In this document: positions 6,195 to 13,702 of the stretch, piece by piece
Layout of the letters: every line of letters begins with the position of its first letter
How positions within the stretch are numbered: position 1 is the stretch's first letter
Notes under the pieces: model-generated
What the model was told of the DNA's origin: nothing
Databases searched by the model: none
What the model saw: only the letters and a program-made list of their open reading frames with translations
Origin: Lachnospiraceae bacterium UBA3732
GTDB taxonomy: Bacteria > Bacillota > Clostridia > Lachnospirales > Lachnospiraceae
Assembly: GCA_002372545.1 (NCBI GenBank)
Contig: DFHD01000009.1
Span: 1-15,583, forward strand
Reading direction: 5' to 3'
DNA: 15,583 nucleotides
Position numbers and translations under genes: made by a program

Positions 6195-7478
6195 ATGAAA
6201 AATACACAGCTCTCGGTGAACGCTGGCACAGAGGTTTTTGAGGAGCATGAATCTGCGGTGCGGTCCTATTGCCGCAAATATCCCGTGGTCTTTGCCAGGG
6301 CGAAAAATGCCGAGCTATTCGATGTTGACGGAAATAGATATATTGATTTCCTTGCGGTTGCCGGGTCCATGAATTACGGACACAATAATCCGGAGATCAA
6401 GAGCAAGATCCTCGATTATCTCAGTGAGGACAGACCGATCAACATGCTGGACATGTATACTGAGGCAAAAGCAGAATTTCTGCAGACCTTTAATGATAAA
6501 ATCCTGAAGCCCAGAAATCTGGACTACAAGGTGATGTGCTGCGGCCCCACAGGAACAAATGCTGTGGAAGCGGCACTGAAGCTGGCGCGGAAAAATACCG
6601 GCCGGGATGGCGTTTTCGCTTTCAGCGGCGCTTTTCATGGAATGACGCTTGGCGCGCTGGCCTGCACGACAGATAAGATCAGCCGTGAAGGGGCGGGTGT
6701 TCCCCTTACATTCGTAGATCATATTCCCTACGAGGGCGCCATTGGTGTGGATTCCCTCGGTTACCTGAAGTGGGTGCTGACGGATGATCACTCCGGCCAT
6801 GAAAGACCGGCCGCGATCATTCTGGAGACCATTCAGGCGGAAGGCGGCATCAATGTGGCGACAGTAGAGTGGCTGCAGGAGGTGCGCAGAATCTGTACGA
6901 AGTACGGGATCATTATGATCGTGGATGATATTCAGGTTGGAAACGGCCGTACGGGAAGCTTCTTCTCCTTTGAACGTGCCGGTATCGTACCGGATATGGT
7001 TGTCCTTTCCAAGTCTATCAGCGGCTTCGGCATGCCCATGGCACTGCTTCTGATCCGCCCTGATCTGGACATTTTCCGTCCTGCCGAGCATAACGGGACA
7101 TTCCGTGGAAACCAGCTTTCCTTTGTCGGCGGTACGGCGGGAATCAATTATTTTGTCGATCATAAGATTGATGAAGAGGTTCGCCGTAAGGGCGCTATTA
7201 TCGAGAATTTCATGAAAGAGAAGATTGCCCCCATCGATGAAAGGCTTGTTTACAGAGGAATGGGCTTTATCTGGGGCATTGCCTTTAACGATATTGATCC
7301 GAAGATGGCGCTGGAGGCGGTTCACCGCTGCTTCGAGCGCGGACTCATCCTGGAAGTGGCCGGCTCACGTGACGGCGTGCTGAAGCTGATGCCGCCGCTG
7401 ACCATTACCGATGATGTACTGGAGGAGGGTCTGGAGATCATCCGCCAGGTCGTAACCGGCATTCTTAAGGGTGAATAA
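6195..7478 (+). CDS. ectB: EctB-like diaminobutyrate--2-oxoglutarate aminotransferase
   Basis: This is a PLP-dependent class III aminotransferase of 427 residues, close in length and motifs to EctB, which makes L-2,4-diaminobutyrate from aspartate semialdehyde with glutamate as amino donor. Visible motifs: Y-G-H-N-N-P (61-66), G-P-T-G-T-N-A-V-E-A-A-L-K-L-A-R (117-132), F-H-G-M-T-L-G (148-154), I-V-D-D-I-Q with the PLP-pairing Asp at 244, and L-S-K-S-I-S-G with the Schiff-base Lys at 273, then G-T-F-R-G-N. ATG 6195 follows GGAGG (6178-6182) by 12 bases; an upstream TTG at 6147 has no ribosome binding site. No ectA or ectC is adjacent, so ectoine synthesis is not supported here; the product may feed another pathway. 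The gene has its own promoter and terminator, so it is probably monocistronic. Confidence 0.85.
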   Translation: MKNTQLSVNAGTEVFEEHESAVRSYCRKYPVVFARAKNAELFDVDGNRYIDFLAVAGSMNYGHNNPEIKSKILDYLSEDRPINMLDMYTEAKAEFLQTFNDKILKPRNLDYKVMCCGPTGTNAVEAALKLARKNTGRDGVFAFSGAFHGMTLGALACTTDKISREGAGVPLTFVDHIPYEGAIGVDSLGYLKWVLTDDHSGHERPAAIILETIQAEGGINVATVEWLQEVRRICTKYGIIMIVDDIQVGNGRTGSFFSFERAGIVPDMVVLSKSISGFGMPMALLLIRPDLDIFRPAEHNGTFRGNQLSFVGGTAGINYFVDHKIDEEVRRKGAIIENFMKEKIAPIDERLVYRGMGFIWGIAFNDIDPKMALEAVHRCFERGLILEVAGSRDGVLKLMPPLTITDDVLEEGLEIIRQVVTGILKGE

Positions 7479-7499
7479 ACCATATTCCATATGGGTTTG

Positions 7500-7548
7500 G
7501 GTGTCAGAAGGAACAGTTTTACGAAACAGTTCCCTTTGGCACCTTTTT
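7500..7548 (+). terminator. Intrinsic terminator after the EctB-like gene
   Basis: Bases 7500-7543 fold into a long hairpin: GGTGTCAGA pairs with TTTGGCACC (two G-U pairs), then GGAAC with GTTCC and GTTT with AAAC, with only two mismatches and a TACG tetraloop of the stable UNCG type. TTTTT follows at 7544-7548. A smaller palindrome, CCATAT-TCC-ATATGG, lies just upstream around 7480-7494. It insulates the aminotransferase gene from the glycan locus. Confidence 0.85.
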
Positions 7549-7619
7549 CTGCTATTATGTAAGGTGAGGGTTTACTGCTATGAGAAAGATTAATGGGTGG
7601 AAAGAAAACGGAGCAGGAA

Positions 7620-8543
7620 ATGGAACTTGTCAGCATTGTGACAATGACATATAAAAGCTTTAAAGGGCTTAGAAAGACCATGGATTCTGTTCTGAGCCAG
7701 GATTATCCACGGGTGGAGTACATCATTGCAGATGACGGCTCCCCTGATTTTGATGCCCGGAAGGTGCAGGATTATATCCTTAAGCATAAAGGGGAAAATG
7801 TAGAGAATGTGATCGTCTTCCGGAATGAGGAAAATGTGGGAACGGTGAAGAATCTGAACCGTGCTTATCAAATGGCTTCCGGAAGTGTGGTCATGCCGCT
7901 TTCCTGCGGTGACTTTTTCTTGGAAAAGGATGTGGTGAGCCGGATCATGCGGCGGTTCTCCGGGATGGAGATCAATGCCCTTGTCACGCGCCGGGTGGCC
8001 ATAGACCAGTCGGCGGGAAAGACGTATTATATCCCGGACACCCGCAGCGCGGAAAAGCTGATCCGCATGGAATCCGATCATGTAAAACAGTACCGGAGCT
8101 ATATTACGAACCGGCTGTATGATGCGGCTTCCGGGTCGGTTCTGTCTATCCGGCGGAGCAGGCTTGAGGAAATGGGCTGGTTTGATGAAAGCTACCGTCT
8201 GCTGGAGGATTCCCCCTTCTTTCTGAAGTTCCTCCGGGAGGAGCCTGTTCACTGTGCCATGGATATTACCGGCATCGGCTATCCGCTGACAGGGGTTTCG
8301 GGAAAGGTGAAAAATCCACTGCTGGTGGAGGATGATATCCGTGTCATTCTGGTGGAAAAGCAGAAGGGAAAGGAGCTTCTGGACCCTCTGACCGGAGCAT
8401 GGGTGCAGAATGAGTATGAAAGAACCGCAGCAGATACCATGAAAGGGAAGCTTGCTGCGTGTGTGCGCCATCCGGCAGGATTTGCCATGTATGCCGGGGG
8501 AGAGGTTCTGAGGCGGATAAGAGACAGGATCATTTCGGGATGA
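7620..8543 (+). CDS. Family 2 (GT-A) glycosyltransferase
   Basis: This cytoplasmic glycosyltransferase of about 307 residues opens with the GT2 strand M-E-L-V-S-I-V-T-M-T-Y-K-S (1-13), then V-L-S-Q-D-Y-P and I-I-A-D-D-G-S (35-41), which binds the nucleotide. The usual D-x-D position reads L-S-C-G-D-F-F (94-100), a reduced form. An E-D-S-P-F-F motif further on supplies the likely catalytic acidic pair. It would add one sugar to the repeat unit of the surface glycan, from an unknown donor. I prefer ATG 7620, with GGAG six bases upstream and a family-typical N-terminus; ATG 7593 is also possible and adds nine residues. It is the first gene of the same-strand glycan locus. A TATTAT at 7553-7558 has no convincing -35 box, so the operon promoter is not identified. 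Confidence 0.88.
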   Translation: MELVSIVTMTYKSFKGLRKTMDSVLSQDYPRVEYIIADDGSPDFDARKVQDYILKHKGENVENVIVFRNEENVGTVKNLNRAYQMASGSVVMPLSCGDFFLEKDVVSRIMRRFSGMEINALVTRRVAIDQSAGKTYYIPDTRSAEKLIRMESDHVKQYRSYITNRLYDAASGSVLSIRRSRLEEMGWFDESYRLLEDSPFFLKFLREEPVHCAMDITGIGYPLTGVSGKVKNPLLVEDDIRVILVEKQKGKELLDPLTGAWVQNEYERTAADTMKGKLAACVRHPAGFAMYAGGEVLRRIRDRIISG

Positions 8544-8585
8544 GGAAAGGAATATGGCATCCCTGAGGATGGGAGGATAGGATTA

Positions 8586-9083
8586 GTGCAGGTTGTAAAA
8601 TATATGTTCCAGCCCCACGGGGATGACAGAGGACAGCTGGTGGCGCTGGAGGAATTCAAGGATATCCCCTTCCGGGTGAAACGGGTCTATTATATGTACG
8701 ATACCGGGGAAGGCGTTGTGCGGGGAAGGCATGCCCATAAGTCGCTGGAACAGATTCTGATCTGCATCCACGGCAGCTGCAAGGTCCGCCTGGATAACGG
8801 AAAAGAGAAAAAGGTGATTCCTTTGGAAAAACCCTACGAGGGTCTCTATGTCTCCAATGTGATGTGGAGGGAGATGTTCGATTTTTCGCCGGATGCTGTG
8901 CTGATGGTGCTGGCCTCCGAGCTGTATGATGAGTCCGATTATATCCGGGATTATGATGCATTCCTGAAATATGTGGAGAATAATTCAGGGAATAATGCAG
9001 AGAATAGTGCAGAAGATAATGCGGAGAATGGTTCGGAGAATAGTGCGGAGAAAAATGCTGAAAAGGAGGGAGAAAACGCATGA
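8586..9083 (+). CDS. fdtA: FdtA-like dTDP-4-keto-6-deoxyglucose 3,4-ketoisomerase
   Basis: This is a cupin (WxcM/FdtA/QdtA family) of 165 residues. The family converts dTDP-4-keto-6-deoxyglucose to the 3-keto isomer (galacto for FdtA, gluco for QdtA), the step before 3-amination. The active-site motif R-G-R-H-A-H-K is at 46-52, with His49 and His51 at the positions I recall for FdtA. The cupin ends near residue 130. After it comes an unusual tail of about 35 residues built of E-N-x-A/S units, encoded by 12-base tandem repeats. The start is GTG 8586, with GGGAGG ten bases upstream. The stop overlaps the ATG of the aminotransferase (ATGA). FdtA and QdtA cannot be told apart with confidence here; the partner aminotransferase serves either route. 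Confidence 0.88.
   Translation: MQVVKYMFQPHGDDRGQLVALEEFKDIPFRVKRVYYMYDTGEGVVRGRHAHKSLEQILICIHGSCKVRLDNGKEKKVIPLEKPYEGLYVSNVMWREMFDFSPDAVLMVLASELYDESDYIRDYDAFLKYVENNSGNNAENSAEDNAENGSENSAEKNAEKEGENA
8976..9080 (+). repeat. 12-bp degenerate tandem repeat coding an E-N-x-A tail
   Basis: From 8976, eight 12-base units of the form GAG-AAT-RRT-GCR run in frame to 9071, followed by a partial unit. They encode ENNS, GNNA, ENSA, EDNA, ENGS, ENSA, EKNA, EKEG and ENA. Units differ by point changes while keeping the length, and the last ones contain the AAGGAGGG ribosome binding site (9063-9070) of the next gene. Confidence 0.85.
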
Positions 9084-10216
9084 AAATACCCTTTGTGTCT
9101 TTTCTTCCTATGGAAAGAGAGCTGGGAGACGGTCTTAGGGCGGCCTTTGACCGGGTGCTCGGCCGGTCCTGGTATATTGAGGGCGAGGAGGATAAGGCCT
9201 TTGAACAGGCCTTCGCCGAATACTGCGGCACAGATTACGCTGTAGGCGTGGGAAACGGTCTGGATGCGCTCTATCTGGCACTTAAGGCTCTTGGGATCGG
9301 CCACGGAGACGAGGTGATCGTGCCATCCAACACTTATATTGCCACGGCTCTGGCGGTTACCTATACCGGGGCAAGGCCTGTATTTGTGGAGCCGGATATC
9401 CGGACTTACCTGCTGGATCCGGCAAGGCTGGAATCGGCCGTTACGGAACGGACAAAGGCGGTTATGCCGGTACATCTTTACGGCCAGGTATGCGATATGG
9501 ATCCGATCATGGAATTTGCCCGGAAGCACGGGCTTTTTGTGGTGGAAGACTGCGCACAGGCACATGGCGCAGAGTATAAGGGAAAAAAGGCCGGAACCTT
9601 CGGAGATGCTGCGGGCTTCAGCTTCTATCCGGGGAAAAATCTGGGCGCACTGGGGGACGCCGGTGCAGCGGTCACAAATAATAAAGACCTGGCGGATAAG
9701 ATCAGGGCGCTGGGGAACTATGGCTCGGATTATAAATATCATCATATTTACAAGGGAAATAACAGCAGGCTGGATGAACTTCAGGCGGCTTTCCTTTCGG
9801 TAAAGCTTCCGGAACTGGACCGGATGAATGAAGAGCGCCGCCGGATCGCGGAACGCTATTCCGCCGGTATCCGGAATCCCCAAGTGATCCTGCCCTATGT
9901 CAGTCCCGACGCCTTGCCTGTCTGGCATATTTACGCTATTCGCGTGGAGGAGCCGGAAAATGGCTCCGGTGAGGCCGAAGCTGCCGGAATGCTGCGGGAC
10001 GAAATGGCTGAATACCTGGCGGAAAAGGGAATCGGAACCAATAAGCATTACCCCATTCCCATGCATCTGCAGGAATGCTACCGGGATCTGGAGATTCCGG
10101 AGGGAGCGCTTCCGCTGGCGGAAAAGATCAGCCGGACAGAGCTTTCTCTTCCCATGTATTATGGAATGACAGATGAGGAAATTGACTACGTGATCGATAT
10201 GATCAACGCATTCTGA
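9080..10216 (+). CDS. fdtB: FdtB-like dTDP-3-amino-3,6-dideoxyhexose aminotransferase
   Basis: This is a PLP-dependent sugar aminotransferase of the DegT/DnrJ/EryC1/StrS family, 378 residues, full length. It would aminate the 3-keto sugar from the preceding isomerase, giving dTDP-Fuc3N or dTDP-Qui3N. Visible: G-V-G-N-G-L-D-A-L-Y-L-A-L (55-67), V-P-S-N-T-Y-I-A-T-A (81-90), V-V-E-D-C-A-Q-A-H-G-A with Asp157 and Gln160 near PLP, and F-Y-P-G-K-N-L-G-A-L-G-D-A-G with the Schiff-base Lys186. The F-Y-P-G-K-N-L-G form is typical of the FdtB/QdtB/DesV branch. ATG 9080 overlaps the stop of the ketoisomerase and follows a strong AAGGAGGG, so the two are coupled. No dTDP-glucose synthase or dehydratase genes are in the window, so the dTDP precursor must come from elsewhere. 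Confidence 0.9.
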   Translation: MKIPFVSFLPMERELGDGLRAAFDRVLGRSWYIEGEEDKAFEQAFAEYCGTDYAVGVGNGLDALYLALKALGIGHGDEVIVPSNTYIATALAVTYTGARPVFVEPDIRTYLLDPARLESAVTERTKAVMPVHLYGQVCDMDPIMEFARKHGLFVVEDCAQAHGAEYKGKKAGTFGDAAGFSFYPGKNLGALGDAGAAVTNNKDLADKIRALGNYGSDYKYHHIYKGNNSRLDELQAAFLSVKLPELDRMNEERRRIAERYSAGIRNPQVILPYVSPDALPVWHIYAIRVEEPENGSGEAEAAGMLRDEMAEYLAEKGIGTNKHYPIPMHLQECYRDLEIPEGALPLAEKISRTELSLPMYYGMTDEEIDYVIDMINAF

Positions 10217-10256
10217 CACGGATAAGGCTGAATTTTACCGGGGGACAGAAGAAGAG

Positions 10257-10778
10257 ATGCACCTCAGAAAGCTGGAGGAGGGGGATGCACCGCTCATGCT
10301 GGAGTGGATGCATGACCCTTCTGTCGTGGAAAAACTATATACGGATTTTGCATCAAAAACCCTGGCGGACGCCCGGGATTTTATTGCGTGGAGCAGAGCA
10401 AACTTTCCGGAACCGGAAACGGGCAGGGGGGACCTCCATCTGGCTATTGCAGATGACGGGGATGAGTATCTTGGCACCGTAAGTCTTCGCAGGATCGGGG
10501 AAGGTACAGCCGAATTTGCCATAACGATCCGGAAGTCTGCCATGGGAACCGGCGCAGGCTGGTTTGGCATGTCGGAGATCCTGAAAAAGGGATTCGCAGA
10601 GTATGGCCTTCAAAGAGTGTACTGGTGCGTTTCTCCGGAAAATGAGCGGGCGGTCCGCTTTTACCGGAAACATGACTTCGGTGAGCTTCTTCCGGATGAT
10701 GTTCCTGAGGGAATCCAAAGCCGGTATCCTGCCCCCGAGGCCTTCCTCTGGTTTGCGGCAGAGAAGAATAAACAGTGA
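10257..10778 (+). CDS. GNAT-family N-acetyltransferase
   Basis: This acetyl-CoA-dependent transferase of 173 residues is of the RimJ/RimL-like GNAT type. Motif A, I-R-K-S-A-M-G-T-G-A-G (91-101), binds the pyrophosphate of CoA, and motif B, V-S-P-E-N-E-R-A-V-R-F-Y-R-K-H-D-F (125-141), is canonical. It follows the sugar aminotransferase by 40 bases on the same strand and precedes the flippase, so it probably acetylates the 3-amino sugar made by the two preceding enzymes. Known FdtC/QdtC acetyltransferases are left-handed beta-helix proteins, so a GNAT would be a different solution. Other amines of the glycan are possible substrates. ATG 10257 has only a weak A/G-rich ribosome binding site. Confidence 0.82.
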   Translation: MHLRKLEEGDAPLMLEWMHDPSVVEKLYTDFASKTLADARDFIAWSRANFPEPETGRGDLHLAIADDGDEYLGTVSLRRIGEGTAEFAITIRKSAMGTGAGWFGMSEILKKGFAEYGLQRVYWCVSPENERAVRFYRKHDFGELLPDDVPEGIQSRYPAPEAFLWFAAEKNKQ

Positions 10779-10803
10779 AAGACAGAGGGAATACTCTCCG
10801 AAA

Positions 10804-12246
10804 ATGAGCAGAATAAAGGAAAAATGGAATAACATGCCCCGCGCGGTCAAGGCGGCGACAGCCTACACCATATGCAGCTTTCTGCAGCAGGGTGTTTCTT
10901 TTATTACCCTTCCGCTCTTTACCCGGCTGATGACCAAGGCGGAATACGGCCAGGTAACCGTATATCTTTCCTGGCAGGGCATCATTCAGATCCTGCTGAC
11001 TCTGAATCTGGCCTATGGTTCCTTTTCCACGGCCATGATGAAATTTGAAGATGACCGTAAGGGCTACATTGCATCGGTCGAGGGAATATGCATGGCGCTG
11101 TCGGTCTTCTTTCTGGCGATCTACCTGCCCTTCCATTCCCTCTGGAATGAGCTGTTTAAGCTGCCCACAGGGATCATGTGCCTCATGCTGGTGGAAATGC
11201 TGTCCATGACAGCCATCCTCCTTTGGAGCGGAAAGCTCCGCTTTGAGTATAAGTTTGTGAGCGTGGTGATCGTCACCTTGCTCATTGCCTTTGTTTCCCC
11301 TGTGATCCAGTATTTCATGGTCATCAATTCGGAGGAAAAGGGATATGCCAGGATCATCGGCGCTTCCGTCATGAATATCCTGGTGGGAGGCTTTGTTTTC
11401 ATCCTGAATATTATCCGGGGAAGAAAGAAGCTGTTTCATAAGCCGTACTGGCGCTACGCTCTGGTCTTTAATGTGCCCCTGCTGGCGTATTATCTTTCCC
11501 AGGTCGTGTTTAATCAGAGCGACAGGATCATGATCAGCCATATGCAGGGAGAGGAAAAGGCTGCAGTTTACGGCGTGGCTTACAGCTTTGCCATGTTGCT
11601 CACTTTCGTGCTGAACGCCATTAATAATTCCTATGTGCCCTGGTTTTACGAAAAGCTTAAGGAAGGCAGGGAAGAGGATGACCGGCCTGTTTCCCTGGGG
11701 ATCGCCGCGCTTATGGCGGTTCTGGTTTCCGGTGTGATCTGGTTTGCGCCGGAGATCATTCTCATCATGGCCGGCTCCAAGTACATGGAAGCGGTTTACG
11801 TTGTGCCTCCTGTTTCCATCTCCCTGATCCTGCTGCTGTATTCGCAGTTCTTCATCAATGTTGAGTTCTATTATGAGGAGCGTAAGAGTTTGGTATGGGC
11901 TTCTATCGGGGCGGCCGTTCTGAATCTGGCAACAAACTGGATCTTTATCCGGATGTTCGGCTATGTGGCGGCGGCCTATACCACCCTGGCAAGCTATCTG
12001 GTTTTTGCTTTTGCCAACTATCTGGCCATGAAAAAGGTACTGGCAAAACGCGGGATGCAGGACCGGGCTTATGATTATAAAGGACTGATCTGGCTATTTA
12101 TTGTATTTACTGTCCTTTCTGCGGTGGGAGCTGCCCTTTATCCGGTTCTCCCGGCCCGGCTCGGCGTTGTGGCTGCGGCCTTGATCGTGGTTATCATAAA
12201 GCGGCAGAAGGTGATGGAGTTCCTGCAGGTGATCATACGGCGCTGA
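10804..12246 (+). CDS. Wzx-like oligosaccharide flippase
   Basis: This membrane protein of about 480 residues has around 12-14 hydrophobic segments and belongs to the polysaccharide biosynthesis (PST/MOP) flippase superfamily. The N-terminal T-A-Y-T-I-C-S-F-L-Q-Q-G-V-S-F-I-T-L-P-L-F-T-R begins the first helix, and the pattern L-P-L-F-T-R-L-M-T is typical of Wzx/RfbX. It would move the lipid-linked glycan repeat across the membrane. ATG 10804 is chosen because the hydrophobic core starts soon after and a GAGGGA lies upstream (10784-10790, 13 bases, rather long); the frame stays open to 10603 but that would overlap most of the acetyltransferase gene. It follows the acetyltransferase stop by 25 bases. 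No Wzy polymerase is seen in the window. Confidence 0.88.
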   Translation: MSRIKEKWNNMPRAVKAATAYTICSFLQQGVSFITLPLFTRLMTKAEYGQVTVYLSWQGIIQILLTLNLAYGSFSTAMMKFEDDRKGYIASVEGICMALSVFFLAIYLPFHSLWNELFKLPTGIMCLMLVEMLSMTAILLWSGKLRFEYKFVSVVIVTLLIAFVSPVIQYFMVINSEEKGYARIIGASVMNILVGGFVFILNIIRGRKKLFHKPYWRYALVFNVPLLAYYLSQVVFNQSDRIMISHMQGEEKAAVYGVAYSFAMLLTFVLNAINNSYVPWFYEKLKEGREEDDRPVSLGIAALMAVLVSGVIWFAPEIILIMAGSKYMEAVYVVPPVSISLILLLYSQFFINVEFYYEERKSLVWASIGAAVLNLATNWIFIRMFGYVAAAYTTLASYLVFAFANYLAMKKVLAKRGMQDRAYDYKGLIWLFIVFTVLSAVGAALYPVLPARLGVVAAALIVVIIKRQKVMEFLQVIIRR

Positions 12247-12348
12247 CGGCTTCCCGGGCGTGATGCAGGTACCTTAAAGAATATTTGAGATGTTCGAGCA
12301 GGAAATGCTGTTATAAAGAAAACAATAAGCGGAAGAGGGGAACAGAAG

Positions 12349-13599
12349 ATGGATCTGGAGAAAATGGCGGCTTCGATGCCGCCGGGAATGCAGGATAAAT
12401 TACGCCGCATTTACCGGAGAGTTAATCCGGACGGGCTCAGGAGCGAGTGGTATATCAAACGTAATCTGAGGATCCAGCACGGTCTGGACCGCCCCATTCG
12501 TGTGGCGTTTGTGGTACAGATGCCGGAAATCTGGGATAAGCAGGCGGCTGTTTTTGAACGGATGCTGAAGGATGACCGTTTCGACCCGTATATCCTGGTG
12601 GCGCCGGCCTATGATTTTGCGAAAAAAGCGCTTCTTCCGGGAAAGAATCCGGATGGAGAGTGGTACCGGGAACGTTACGGGGGGAGTGTTCTGGATTATC
12701 CGGCGGATGCTTTTTTTCCGGAGTATAATGAAGAGGCGGATTTTACCTGCGTTTTCTATGACAGGCCTTATGATAATTACCTTCCGGACGGACTTAGGAC
12801 GGATGCGGTGATGCAGGCGGCTTCGATCTGCATGATCAATTACTGCACCACCGACTGGGAAATGGATGATTTTGAATATTACGGTTTTGGACGGCATGTG
12901 ACAATCTGGTTTGCTTCCAATGCGGTGGAGGCGGCGAATTTCCGCAAGGGGCATCTGCAGAAATCCTGGCGGAAGGCATATGATATCGGATACCCTGCCT
13001 TTACGTACTACAGGGAGGCGGCGTCGGAGAATGAATTCAGACGCTTCCTCTGGACGCCGCGATGGAGCACGGCGGAGGACGGAGTTGGATCGACGCACTT
13101 TTTTGACTATATGGAGCTTCTGATCGAATGGTTCACGGCGCATCCGGAAATGAGTCTGACCGTCCGGCCGCATCCCTTGATGTTTGATAATTTTATCTCC
13201 AAGGGGATCATGTCGGCGGAGGAGGTGCAGGCTCTGAAAGACAGATTCGCTGCGGCTGGCATCAGATTTGATGATAACCGGATGATCAGGGATACCTTCA
13301 GGGAAACCGATGTGCTGATCTCGGATTATTCTTCGGTGATCAGTCTGTATCTGGTGACCGGAAAGCCTGTGATCTTCTGTCCGGATGAGGTGCCCGTCAC
13401 ACAGGAGTTTGAAACCCTGAAGAAGGGAATGTATGTTACGGAAAATGGAGAAATGCTGGAGCGGGCGCTGGAACAGATGACCCGGCGGGAGGATCCGCTG
13501 GAGAAAACCCGGAATGAAGTGGTCGAAAGGTTGCTTCTTCGGAAAAAGCACGGAGTTGAGCACATTCTCGAAGTTCTGGACAGAACCTTCAGGTGGTAG
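12349..13599 (+). CDS. CDP-glycerol glycerophosphotransferase-like GT-B protein
   Basis: This soluble or peripheral GT-B protein of 416 residues resembles the catalytic part of TagF/TagB-type polymer transferases. The C-terminal nucleotide-binding half shows L-W-T-P-R-W-S (234-240), T-V-R-P-H-P-L (271-277) with His275, and D-V-L-I-S-D-Y-S-S-V-I (321-331), in the order and spacing of the family. The N-terminal half should hold a W-H-G-T-type motif with the first catalytic His, but the equivalent stretch reads M-I-N-Y-C-T-T-D-W-E-M (162-172), with no His. No N-terminal membrane helix is visible. It would transfer a phosphoryl-linked group from a CDP/CMP donor to the glycan; glycerol-phosphate or, given the next gene, aminoethylphosphonate are both possible. 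ATG 12349 follows GAGGGGAA by about seven bases. Confidence 0.78.
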   Translation: MDLEKMAASMPPGMQDKLRRIYRRVNPDGLRSEWYIKRNLRIQHGLDRPIRVAFVVQMPEIWDKQAAVFERMLKDDRFDPYILVAPAYDFAKKALLPGKNPDGEWYRERYGGSVLDYPADAFFPEYNEEADFTCVFYDRPYDNYLPDGLRTDAVMQAASICMINYCTTDWEMDDFEYYGFGRHVTIWFASNAVEAANFRKGHLQKSWRKAYDIGYPAFTYYREAASENEFRRFLWTPRWSTAEDGVGSTHFFDYMELLIEWFTAHPEMSLTVRPHPLMFDNFISKGIMSAEEVQALKDRFAAAGIRFDDNRMIRDTFRETDVLISDYSSVISLYLVTGKPVIFCPDEVPVTQEFETLKKGMYVTENGEMLERALEQMTRREDPLEKTRNEVVERLLLRKKHGVEHILEVLDRTFRW

Positions 13600-13702
13600 G
13601 GGAAGAAATTATTCGGATTTTAGACTTCGCAGGCTGATACCCGTGACTTTTCTCATGGGATGTTCGCAAAGAAACGGAAAAGCTGACAGGGAGACTGGAT
13701 GA

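Noticed and set aside
6195..7478. Ectoine biosynthesis operon
   Set aside because: Only the EctB-like gene is present; no EctA acetyltransferase or EctC cupin is adjacent. The GNAT at 10257 and cupin at 8586 belong to sugar families and lie beyond a terminator.
7553..7558. TATTAT as the -10 box of the glycan operon
   Set aside because: No -35-like hexamer lies 16-18 bp upstream; that region is the arm of the terminator hairpin.
8976..9080. CRISPR-like array
   Set aside because: The units are 12 bases, contiguous, in frame and without spacers, so this is a coding tandem repeat. No CRISPR array was seen elsewhere in the window.
8951..10219. Long open frame on the minus strand opposite the aminotransferase gene
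   Set aside because: It mirrors the FdtB-like gene, has no recognisable domain and is low-complexity at its end; codon bias of the sense gene explains it. The same holds for the long minus-strand frames at 6315-7325, 10444-11541 and 12400-13563.
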